This document shows positions 8,195 to 15,326 of a DNA stretch of 18,545 bases, piece after piece. Below the pieces are notes generated by a model. It was not told where the DNA came from. It saw only the letters and a program-made list of their open reading frames with translations, and did no database searches. The translations under genes and the position numbers were made by a program. The number at the start of each line of letters is the position of its first letter. The first letter of the stretch is position 1. This DNA comes from an uncultured Frankiales bacterium (GTDB taxonomy: Bacteria > Actinomycetota > Actinomycetes > Mycobacteriales > SCTD01). Where the stretch lies: NCBI GenBank assembly GCA_946479905.1, contig CAMLIA010000068.1:1-18545 (forward strand), read 5' to 3'.

Positions 8195-8211
8195 ATCGGT
8201 TTGTCACCGAT
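8195..8211. repeat. Inverted repeat ATCGGT-N5-ACCGAT
   Basis: Perfect 6-bp arms around a TTGTC loop, 6 bp downstream of operator copy 3 and about 70 bp before the oxygenase ATG. It could be a second operator or a small 5'-leader hairpin. There is no T-tract, so it is not an intrinsic terminator. It is not repeated at the other operators. Confidence 0.4.
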
Positions 8212-8281
8212 ACTTACCATCCCATCCCGCCCAGCAGCTGGGGAATGCCAAACGCACTGCCCTGACTCGGAGGAACGACGC

Positions 8282-8986
8282 ATGCGCACGATGACCGCAC
8301 AGGTGGATGCCTTCCAGCGCGACGGCTTCGCTGTGTTCGACCGGCTGATCGACGACGACGCCGTGGCCCAGCTGCGGACCATGTACGACGGGCTGCTCGA
8401 CGGCACGATCCCGGGGGTCTCTGAGCTCGACCTCGGGATCAAGACGCGGCAGGTCATGAACGTCGTCCAGTACGCGCCCTGGCTTCACGAGAGCGCGGTC
8501 TTCACGACGGCTCGGGACATCGCCAGGGAGCTCTTCCAGACCGACGACGTGCGGTTCGGCGAGGACATGCTGATCTACAAGCCGGCCGGGGACCCCAACC
8601 AGACGCCGTGGCACCAGGACTTCGCCTACAGCCGGATGCCGGCGGGCACCGAGGTCCGCAAGGGGCAGGTGTCGTTCTGGATCGCGCTGGACGATGCCGA
8701 CCTCGAGAACGGGTGCATGCACTTCATTCCCGGCAAGGACGACGTGCTGCTGGAGCACGTGCTGGCGACCGAGCAGGGCGCAGCAGGGGGGAAGTTCCTC
8801 GAGGTCAAGGACGTCGAGGCACACCTGGACCTGTCCCAGGCTGTGCCGTGCCCGATCCCGGCCGGTGGCGCCACCGTGCACAACGAGGGGACGCCGCACT
8901 ACACGCCGCCGAACCGCTCGGCCTCGCGTCCCCGCCGGGCGTACATCCCGACCTTCTACAACGGCAACCACCCGCGGTTCTCGTAG
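8282..8986 (+). CDS. PhyH-family Fe(II)/2-oxoglutarate-dependent oxygenase
   Basis: Cytoplasmic non-haem iron oxygenase of 234 residues that would couple 2-oxoglutarate decarboxylation to hydroxylation or oxidative dealkylation of a small substrate. Seen: the N-terminal FQRDGFAVFDRL of the family, metal-binding WHQDFAY with His111 and Asp113, SFWIALDDADLENGCMHFIPG (131-151), and a distal block PHYTPPNRSASRPRRAY in which His206 is the likely third ligand and an Arg near 216-219 the co-substrate anchor. The ATG is fixed by GGAGGA at 8269-8274. It is the first gene of the operon that continues with the three beta-helix paralogues, which implies a role in modifying a sugar or a substituent released from the polymer. 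The substrate cannot be deduced. Confidence 0.88.
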   Translation: MRTMTAQVDAFQRDGFAVFDRLIDDDAVAQLRTMYDGLLDGTIPGVSELDLGIKTRQVMNVVQYAPWLHESAVFTTARDIARELFQTDDVRFGEDMLIYKPAGDPNQTPWHQDFAYSRMPAGTEVRKGQVSFWIALDDADLENGCMHFIPGKDDVLLEHVLATEQGAAGGKFLEVKDVEAHLDLSQAVPCPIPAGGATVHNEGTPHYTPPNRSASRPRRAYIPTFYNGNHPRFS

Positions 8987-9034
8987 GCACAGCACGAGCT
9001 CGACGTCAGCGCAGGCAAAGGGGAGAGGGTGTCA

Positions 9035-10849
9035 ATGTCGGAGCTCGACCGCAGGCAGCTGCTTCGAACCGGAGGGATCGCGACGCTTGCCGCGGGCGGA
9101 CTCGCGTTGTCCGTCCGACACGCCGACCCGGCCGCAGCGGCGACCGTCGGGGCCGACACCTTCCTCGACGACCTCGTCAACGACGCCGGCGGCGAGGTCG
9201 TCAACGTCACGAACCCTGCCTACGGCGCGAAGGCGGACACCATCCGCTCGAGCCGACACGGTGCGATCACGGCCGGGTCGACGACGTTCACGCACACAAC
9301 GGTCGCCGCCGACACCTCCACCAAGCTGGCCGTCGCCTTCACCACCGCCGACGCGGGAAAGGTCATCACCGTCCAGGGCGCCGGCCCCTCCGGCGGCGTC
9401 CTGTCGACCACCATCGCGTCGGTCACCAACGCGTCCACGGTGGTCCTCGCCGCCTCCGCGAACACGTCGGTGGCGGACGCCGCGTTCGCGTACGGGACCG
9501 ATGACACGGCCGCGATCGTCGCAGCGATCAGTGCCGCGGGGACGACTGGCATCGTCTACCTGCCCGCGGGCATCTTCACGATCAGGGGAGCGTCGAGCTC
9601 GGGTGGACCGATCGTGCACTCGGGTCGCGGCGGGATCGTGGGACGGGGTGGGAAAGCCACCGCGCTGGCCGACCCGCAGCTCGGCTCCAACACGGTGCTG
9701 CTGTGCAGCGACCCGACGGCTGGCCTGGTCCTCAACGGCTCGGCCCGCTACGAGAGCTTCAGCTGCGACGGCAACGGGATCGGGACGCGGCCGCTGCAGA
9801 ACGGCATCGTGGTGTCCGGCACGGTCACGGCGCCGTGCTCGCACGCGACCTTCATCGACGTGTGGGCCACCGGGTCGGCCGGCACGGGGTGGGCCATCAA
9901 CGGCGGCACCTCGAACGGCTACTACGACTGCGGCACCAGCGACAACGCGCTCGACGGCCTGTCCATCGACGGTGGCGCCAGCAGCCTGCTGTTCCTCGGC
10001 TTCCGCCAGCACGGCGACCTCCGCTACGGCGTCAGGGGCGACCAGCTCGTCAACGCGCAGGGCGGCACCACGAAGCCGACGACCGGGATCCGCTTCGTCG
10101 CCTCTCTGCTGGGCGACGACCACGGGCGGCCCGCCGGGACGTCGACGGTGTACCTGCGCAACGCCGTCGACTGGCACTTCCCCTCCACGACGATCGGGGG
10201 GAAGAACCTCACCGGCCCGACGGTGGACCTCGACCAGACCGAGGGCTACGGCATCGACCTGTCCGGTTGCTGGATCTCCGGGTCCAAGCAGAACGCCAAC
10301 CCGGGCTACGCGTGTGTCCAGATCAGCGGGTCACCGACGTCATCGGTGGAGCGGCTGTTCCTGAAGGTCGACGGCTGCCACCTGCAGGACGGCGACAACT
10401 CGGTCTACGTGAAGGGCGCACCGGGGGCCGCGCGCTACTCGGCGGCCGGGGACTGGGACGACACGACGACCTACGGTCCCGCGGTCGCCGCCGGCGTACC
10501 GACCTTCGACAGCCTCTTCGACGGCCGCACCGGACAGTGGATCGGCCTTCCGGCGGCGGCGCCGTGGAGCGGCACCGTGTCCTTCCGCGTGATGGCCGAG
10601 CGATGGGTCGAGCTCAAGGGGACCGTGCGCCTCATGGGCCTCGGCACGGGCCCGCTCGTCACCCTGCCCGCAGGATGTCGCCCGCTCACGGCGACCAGAC
10701 GCGTCCCGACCGCGGCGAGCTCCGGCCTCGCGGTGGCGACGGTCACCACGGCTGGTGTCGTGTCGGTGGTGGCGACGGGGACGACGCCGTTCGTGATCGG
10801 TACAGACGTCCGCCTCGACGGCGTGAGCTTCACGACGGGCGGCGCGTGA
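9035..10849 (+). CDS. Tat-exported pectate-lyase-like beta-helix protein with phage-tail-like C terminus (paralogue 1)
   Basis: 604 residues. A Tat signal opens the protein (MSELDRRQLLR, twin Arg 6-7, hydrophobic stretch, cleavage near residue 36). The pectate-lyase-3-type signature is split: AYGAKADT near residue 63 is separated by about 80 residues, containing FTTADAGKVITVQGAG, from YGTDDTAAIVAAI near 153. The helix follows, with PAGIFTIRGA, GRGGIVGRGG, LNGSARYESFSCDGN, ATFIDVWATG and a conserved DNALDGLSID (Asp303, Asp307, Asp312) that could hold catalytic acids. Residues from about 508 carry PWSGTVSFRVMAERWVELKG and a VTLPAGCRP segment, resembling C-terminal domains of actinophage tail proteins. 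The ATG at 9035 is preferred over GTG 9029 because GGGGAGAGG (9020-9028) sits at the right distance. The function as a depolymerase is inferred from fold and context; the substrate is unknown. Confidence 0.75.
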   Translation: MSELDRRQLLRTGGIATLAAGGLALSVRHADPAAAATVGADTFLDDLVNDAGGEVVNVTNPAYGAKADTIRSSRHGAITAGSTTFTHTTVAADTSTKLAVAFTTADAGKVITVQGAGPSGGVLSTTIASVTNASTVVLAASANTSVADAAFAYGTDDTAAIVAAISAAGTTGIVYLPAGIFTIRGASSSGGPIVHSGRGGIVGRGGKATALADPQLGSNTVLLCSDPTAGLVLNGSARYESFSCDGNGIGTRPLQNGIVVSGTVTAPCSHATFIDVWATGSAGTGWAINGGTSNGYYDCGTSDNALDGLSIDGGASSLLFLGFRQHGDLRYGVRGDQLVNAQGGTTKPTTGIRFVASLLGDDHGRPAGTSTVYLRNAVDWHFPSTTIGGKNLTGPTVDLDQTEGYGIDLSGCWISGSKQNANPGYACVQISGSPTSSVERLFLKVDGCHLQDGDNSVYVKGAPGAARYSAAGDWDDTTTYGPAVAAGVPTFDSLFDGRTGQWIGLPAAAPWSGTVSFRVMAERWVELKGTVRLMGLGTGPLVTLPAGCRPLTATRRVPTAASSGLAVATVTTAGVVSVVATGTTPFVIGTDVRLDGVSFTTGGA

Positions 10850-10875
10850 TGGGACAGACGACGAAGGGCGCAGCG

Positions 10876-12699
10876 ATGTCAGGGCTGAGCAGGCGCGGCT
10901 TCCTGCGCGGCGGGGCGGCCGCCGCGGGCGGCATGGCGCTACCCATGGTCACCGCGACCCCTGCGGGAGCGACGGGAGGGGCCGACACGTTCGTGGGGTT
11001 CGTGCGCGACGGCGGCGGCCAGGTCTTCGACGTGAAGAACCCGTTGTGGGGCGCGAAGGGCGACACCGTCAAGGGCGCCCAGACGGGCAAGACGACGAAG
11101 GACGACTACACCTTCAGCCAGAGCACGGCGGGGACGGGCGACACCTCGGGCAAGCCGCCGGCGAAGATCGTCTTCACGGCCGCCGACAAGAACAAGGTCC
11201 TCACCATCCAGACCGCTGCGGCGGACGGCGGTGTGTTCACCACCACGATCGACGAGGTGATCGACGGGACCTCGGTGAGGATGAAGGATCCCGCCCCGGC
11301 CACGGTTGCCAGCGCGGAGTTCTCCTACGGCACCGACGACACCGCGGCGATCGTCGCCGCGGTCCAGGCGGCAGGCGACGACGGCGTCCTGTTCTTCCCG
11401 GGCGGCATCTACACGATCCGCGGGGCGTCGCACGGTGGGCAGATCATCGAGCTCGCGGGACGCGGCGGCATGCGGGGGCGGGGCGGCACGATGGTGCCGA
11501 ACGCTGGGGTCGGCTACCGCGACCCGAACACCGTCATCCTGTGCGCGGACGCGGACGCGGGCCTGCTGCTGAACGGGTCGGCGCGCTACGAGAGCTTCAT
11601 GTGCGACGGGAACAACGTCGCGACGAGCCCGCTGCGGCTCGGCACCCTCAACGCCGCCGGCGTCGTCACGAAGGCACCCTCGGAGGCGACCTTCATCGAC
11701 GTGTGGGCCACGCTGTCGCTCGGCACCGGCTGGGAGATCTTCGGCGCGCAGAGCTGCTCGTTCCACTCGTGCGGCAGCAAGGACAACGCCCTCGACGGCC
11801 TGCACATCGACGGCGGCGCGTCCGACCTGCGCTTCATGCACCTGGAGGAGTACGGCAACAACCGCTACGGGATCCACGGCGACCAGCAGAAGCAGGCCTT
11901 GGGCGGCGGCTTTGCGGTCACCCGCGGGATGCGCTTCTACAGCGGCCTTTGCGACGGCGCCGGGTCCATCCAGAAGACGGTCTCGAAGATCTACCTGCGC
12001 GGCGCCGAGGACTGGCGCTTCCCCGAGCTGATCATGGTGGCCTCGAACACCGGTCCCACCGTCTACCTGGACCAGTCGTCGTGCTTCGGCATCGACCTGT
12101 CCGACGCCCGCATCATCGGCGGCGGGCAGGACAACACGGAGCCCGGCGCCAATGACGTCTGCATCCAGATCGACGGCGACGCTCCCGCCAACAAGGCCGG
12201 GACGTTCGTCGATGTCGGCGGCTGCAAGTTCACCCAGGCGGTCAACGCCATCTGGGTGACCGGCGACCCGAAGGGCTACCGCTACTCGGCCGTCGACGGG
12301 TGGTGGGACTCCTCCTCGGCCGGCCCGGCGACGACCGTCGCGACCGCGCCCGCGATCGACGCCATGTTCCCCGGACGCACGGGTGGCTGGCAGACGGCGA
12401 CCGTGCTCGCACCGTGGAGCGGAAGCGTGAGCTTCCGCATCATGGGCGAGGACTGGGTGCAGCTCACAGGCACCGTGAAGTACGGCGGCTCGGGCGCCGG
12501 CCCGGTGTTCGTGCTGCCGTACGGGTACCGCGCCGAGAGCGGGGGGTCCCAGGTCCCCGTGCCGACCACGGCGGCTCCCGGGGTGGTCAGCATCGCGGCG
12601 ACCGGCGAGGTGTGGGTGGCTCCGGTCGGCACGACGCCGTACGCGGCCAACACGAGCGTGCCGCTCGACGGGGTGTCGTTCCCCGTCGCGCGCAGGTAG
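10876..12699 (+). CDS. Tat-exported pectate-lyase-like beta-helix protein with phage-tail-like C terminus (paralogue 2)
   Basis: 607 residues, colinear with the preceding paralogue. The Tat signal is MSGLSRRGFLRGG (Arg 6-7), with likely cleavage around residue 34 (PAGATG). GAKGD is followed by an inserted segment with FTAADKNKVLTIQ, then YGTDDTAAIVAAVQAAG near 151. Helix blocks: YTIRGASHGG, GRGGMRGRGG, LNGSARYESFMCDGN, ATFIDVWATLS, and DNALDGLHIDGG with Asp303 at exactly the same residue number as in paralogue 1. The C-terminal domain begins near 511 with APWSGSVSFRIMGEDWVQL. ATG 10876 is chosen because its first seven residues align with paralogue 1. An upstream in-frame ATG at 10849 overlaps the previous stop (TGATG) and would add nine residues, so it remains possible. 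The gene ends in TAG, in frame with the next paralogue. Confidence 0.75.
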   Translation: MSGLSRRGFLRGGAAAAGGMALPMVTATPAGATGGADTFVGFVRDGGGQVFDVKNPLWGAKGDTVKGAQTGKTTKDDYTFSQSTAGTGDTSGKPPAKIVFTAADKNKVLTIQTAAADGGVFTTTIDEVIDGTSVRMKDPAPATVASAEFSYGTDDTAAIVAAVQAAGDDGVLFFPGGIYTIRGASHGGQIIELAGRGGMRGRGGTMVPNAGVGYRDPNTVILCADADAGLLLNGSARYESFMCDGNNVATSPLRLGTLNAAGVVTKAPSEATFIDVWATLSLGTGWEIFGAQSCSFHSCGSKDNALDGLHIDGGASDLRFMHLEEYGNNRYGIHGDQQKQALGGGFAVTRGMRFYSGLCDGAGSIQKTVSKIYLRGAEDWRFPELIMVASNTGPTVYLDQSSCFGIDLSDARIIGGGQDNTEPGANDVCIQIDGDAPANKAGTFVDVGGCKFTQAVNAIWVTGDPKGYRYSAVDGWWDSSSAGPATTVATAPAIDAMFPGRTGGWQTATVLAPWSGSVSFRIMGEDWVQLTGTVKYGGSGAGPVFVLPYGYRAESGGSQVPVPTTAAPGVVSIAATGEVWVAPVGTTPYAANTSVPLDGVSFPVARR

Positions 12700-12707
12700 G
12701 GGAGGGG
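12699..12707 (+). promoter_or_regulatory. Ribosome-binding site GGGGAGGGG fixing the GTG start at 12712
   Basis: Purine-rich run beginning on the last base of the TAG stop at 12697-12699 and ending 4 nt before GTG 12712. It makes independent re-initiation of paralogue 3 likely, and it lies in the short segment between two genes that share a reading frame. Confidence 0.65.
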
Positions 12708-12711
12708 CGGC

Positions 12712-14529
12712 GTGACGTTCGAGGGCAGGATCCAGGATGAGGGCGGCGAGGTCGTCGACATCACGAACGAGAAGTACGGCGCCAAGGGCGACACCGTCGT
12801 GGAGGACGGCGGCGGGTCCACCGTCGCGGGCGCGGTGTCCTTCACGCAGACCCGCCGTACGTTCCGGCCCAGCGACGAGGGCAAGGTCGTGACGATCCAG
12901 GGCGCCGGGTACAACGGTGCCGTCCTCACGACGACGATCGCGCAGTACGTGAGCGACTCCACGGTGAAGCTGGCCGTGTCGGCGTTCAAGGCGGTGAGCA
13001 ACGCCGCCTTCTCCTACGGCACCGACGACACCGGCGCCATCCTCAAGGCGATCACCGCGGCGGGCTGGCTGTCGACGATCTACGCGCCGGCCGGGATCTA
13101 CACGATCCTGGGCGCGACCAACACGAGCTCGGACAACGGCGGCGGCAACCAGATCCACCTTCCGTCGCGAGGTGGGCTGCTCGGGCAGGGCGGCAAGCAC
13201 GACGTCAACGACCCGAGCTCGCGGGCGAACACCACCTTCCTGTGCGCCGACGCCAACGCCGGCTTGATGTTCAGCGGGCACGCCCGCTTCGAGGGCTTCC
13301 TGATCGACGGCAACAACATCGCGACGCTTCCGCTGAAGACGAGCCCGACGGCCGGTCCGAACGCGGCGCAGGCCCCGCTGCCGACAGGAGGCGTTCCCAC
13401 CGGCATTCCTACGGGCACGTCGAGCGGCAACGGCACGCAGTACGCCCTGTTCGTCGACGTGTGGGTGAAGCGGTCGGCCGGCGACGGCTGGTCGGTCTTC
13501 GCCTCGCAGAACCTGGCGTTCTACGACTGCGGCTCCACCGACAACGCGCGCGACGGCATCTACTTCGACATGGGTACCGGCGGCCACGACTTCTTCAACT
13601 TCTACGAGCGCGGGAGCCTGCGCTACGGGGTCAGCGGCGACAACAAGATCCCCGGCGGCGGGTTCGTCTACCTCCCGGGCGACATCCAGTTCTTCGGCGG
13701 CGTGCTCGACACGCACCCGAGCCGCAAGGGCGTGTCCAAGGTGCACATGGGGCCCTCCCTCGAGTGGGGCTTCCTCGACATGGACGTCGTCGGCACGAAC
13801 CTGAGCGGGCCGACGATCGAGCTGGACCAGACACTGGACGTCAACCACCGGATCAACCGGTGCCGGATCTGGGCTTCGCCTGGTCAGGCCTGCATCAAGA
13901 TCAGTGGCACCTCCCAGCGCAACGGGCAGCAGCAGCTGTTCCTGAAGACCGACGGTTGCTCGTTCCTGTCGGGTGACTCCTCCGTGCTCGTCACGGAGGG
14001 GAACGGGCTCGACCAGTACTTCTCGCGCGGCTGGGTCGTTGACGCGACGACCCGCGGCCCGCAGGCGGTCGGGTACGTCTCGGGCGACACGTCCGTGCAG
14101 CACCTGACGCTGCCCGACGCGAACGTGCTGCTGCAGGGTCGCACGGGCACCTGGCAGACGGTGTCGTTCCCCAGCACCTCTCCGTGGAGCGGCACGGTGC
14201 GCTACCGCGTGATGGCCGAGGGGTGGGTGCAGCTCGAGGGCAGCGCGCAGTCGGCGACCGGTGCCGCCGGGGACCTGTTCACCCTGCCGCTGGGGTACCG
14301 CCCGCCCACGGGGACGGCACGCGGGGTCCTGGTGGCGGTCCGCAACCCCGCCGGGACACAGCACGGCGTGGGACAGGTGACCATCCAGAACGGCGCCGCG
14401 ACCAACACGAAGGCGGGTGTGGTCGCCTACGCGCCCATCGCAGGTCCCGGAGCGCCCAGCGGCGCCACCGTCGTACACCTCGACGGCGTCTGGATCCCGG
14501 TGCGCGCCAACGACGGCCAGATGTGGTGA
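12712..14529 (+). CDS. Pectate-lyase-like beta-helix protein without signal peptide, phage-tail-like C terminus (paralogue 3)
   Basis: 605 residues from GTG 12712. The protein begins directly at the mature domain (VTFEGRIQDEGGEVVDITN, then KYGAKGDT), lining up with the sequence just after the Tat cleavage sites of the two upstream paralogues; no signal peptide exists. The inserted segment contains FRPSDEGKVVTIQGAG, and YGTDDTGAILKAI comes near residue 102. Helix blocks: YTILGATN, FEGFLIDGNN, LFVDVWVKRSAGDGW and DNARDGIYFD (Asp277, Asp281, Asp286). An additional Pro/Gly/Thr-rich loop with GGVPTGIPTGTSSGNG lies near 223-240. The C-terminal domain starts near 488 (SPWSGTVRYRVMAEGWVQL, then LPLGYRPP) and ends HLDGVWIPV. 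It follows a TAG stop in the same frame. It may be exported with a partner, be a fission product of a fused gene, or act inside. Its stop overlaps the next ATG. Confidence 0.72.
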   Translation: MTFEGRIQDEGGEVVDITNEKYGAKGDTVVEDGGGSTVAGAVSFTQTRRTFRPSDEGKVVTIQGAGYNGAVLTTTIAQYVSDSTVKLAVSAFKAVSNAAFSYGTDDTGAILKAITAAGWLSTIYAPAGIYTILGATNTSSDNGGGNQIHLPSRGGLLGQGGKHDVNDPSSRANTTFLCADANAGLMFSGHARFEGFLIDGNNIATLPLKTSPTAGPNAAQAPLPTGGVPTGIPTGTSSGNGTQYALFVDVWVKRSAGDGWSVFASQNLAFYDCGSTDNARDGIYFDMGTGGHDFFNFYERGSLRYGVSGDNKIPGGGFVYLPGDIQFFGGVLDTHPSRKGVSKVHMGPSLEWGFLDMDVVGTNLSGPTIELDQTLDVNHRINRCRIWASPGQACIKISGTSQRNGQQQLFLKTDGCSFLSGDSSVLVTEGNGLDQYFSRGWVVDATTRGPQAVGYVSGDTSVQHLTLPDANVLLQGRTGTWQTVSFPSTSPWSGTVRYRVMAEGWVQLEGSAQSATGAAGDLFTLPLGYRPPTGTARGVLVAVRNPAGTQHGVGQVTIQNGAATNTKAGVVAYAPIAGPGAPSGATVVHLDGVWIPVRANDGQMW

Positions 14530-15326
14530 TGGGTGCCGCACCGGTTGTCGCAAGCGACCTCGGGTACGCCGAGCGCGGCGGTCGCGTGCTCCGGCTCGAC
14601 CTCTACCGACCCAGTGACGACCGCTCGTTCGGCACCCGACCGGGTTGGGTGTTCGTGCACGGTGGCGGGTGGATCGCCGGTGGGAAGGGCCAGTTCGCGC
14701 GCCATGCGACGCACCTGGCCGAGGACCTGGACGCGGTGTGCGCGTGCATCGAGTACCGGTTTGCCGACGAGGCGCCGTTCCCCGGGCCGGCCGAGGACGT
14801 GGCCGAGGCCCTGCGCTGGCTGCGGGCGCACGCCGACGAGCTCGGCGTCGCGCCGGACGCGATCGCGCTCGCCGGCGGGTCCGCCGGTGGGCACCTGGCG
14901 GCCCTGGTTGCCCTGGGCGCCGTCGGCGACGAGGACGTCGCAGCGTTGGCCCTGTTCAACCCGGTCGTCGACCTCGCGTCGGTCGCCCGTGCCGACGCCG
15001 AGCTGCGTGAGGTCCTGAGCCGGCTGCTCGGTGGATCGCTCGACGACGTCCCCGACCGGTATCACTCCGCGTCGCCCATCACGTACGTCGGAGCGGGCGC
15101 ACCTCCCACGCTGGTCTTCCACGGCACGCACGACCGCCTCGTGCCGTACGAGCGCTCGGAGGCGTTGGTCCGGGCCCTGGGCGCCGCCGGGGTGGCCGCG
15201 GACCTCGTACCAGCTCACGGCGCCGGCCACGGGTACTTCAACGTCGACCCGTGGTTCGGCCCGTGCCTCGACCGGCTCGTCGAGCTCGCGCGCTCGGTCC
15301 ACGGAGCTGGTGCACTGTCACCATGA
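14529..15326 (+). CDS. Alpha/beta-hydrolase, BD-FAE/HSL-like carbohydrate esterase
   Basis: 265-residue serine hydrolase, probably removing acetyl or similar acyl groups from sugars. Seen: the oxyanion-hole motif VFVHGGGW (His44-Trp48), nucleophile motif LAGGSAGGH with Ser118, Asp202 in HGTHDRLVPY, and His234 in GAGHGYF, in canonical order. The lack of a signal peptide suggests action on imported oligosaccharides. ATG 14529 overlaps the upstream stop as TGATG, so translation is coupled to paralogue 3; an adjacent GTG at 14526 is a possible alternative. The next gene starts inside its stop codon. A carboxylesterase without sugar specificity cannot be excluded. Confidence 0.85.
   Translation: MGAAPVVASDLGYAERGGRVLRLDLYRPSDDRSFGTRPGWVFVHGGGWIAGGKGQFARHATHLAEDLDAVCACIEYRFADEAPFPGPAEDVAEALRWLRAHADELGVAPDAIALAGGSAGGHLAALVALGAVGDEDVAALALFNPVVDLASVARADAELREVLSRLLGGSLDDVPDRYHSASPITYVGAGAPPTLVFHGTHDRLVPYERSEALVRALGAAGVAADLVPAHGAGHGYFNVDPWFGPCLDRLVELARSVHGAGALSP

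Noticed and set aside
9703..10849. Upstream extension of paralogue 2 into an open frame starting at 9703
   Set aside because: The extension lies out of frame over paralogue 1 and reads as Arg-rich sequence. The gene's Tat signal and alignment with paralogue 1 place the start at 10876.
9035..14529. Prophage or phage remnant
   Set aside because: Tail-like domains occur, but no capsid, portal, terminase, integrase or lysis genes surround them. Tat signals, the shared operator and adjoining esterases indicate a cellular operon.
10939..14553. Very long open frame on the minus strand (about 1,200 codons)
   Set aside because: Antisense to the two downstream beta-helix genes. Its translation is low-complexity Arg/Val/Asp/Gly-rich with no domain, as expected for an antisense frame in high-GC DNA.
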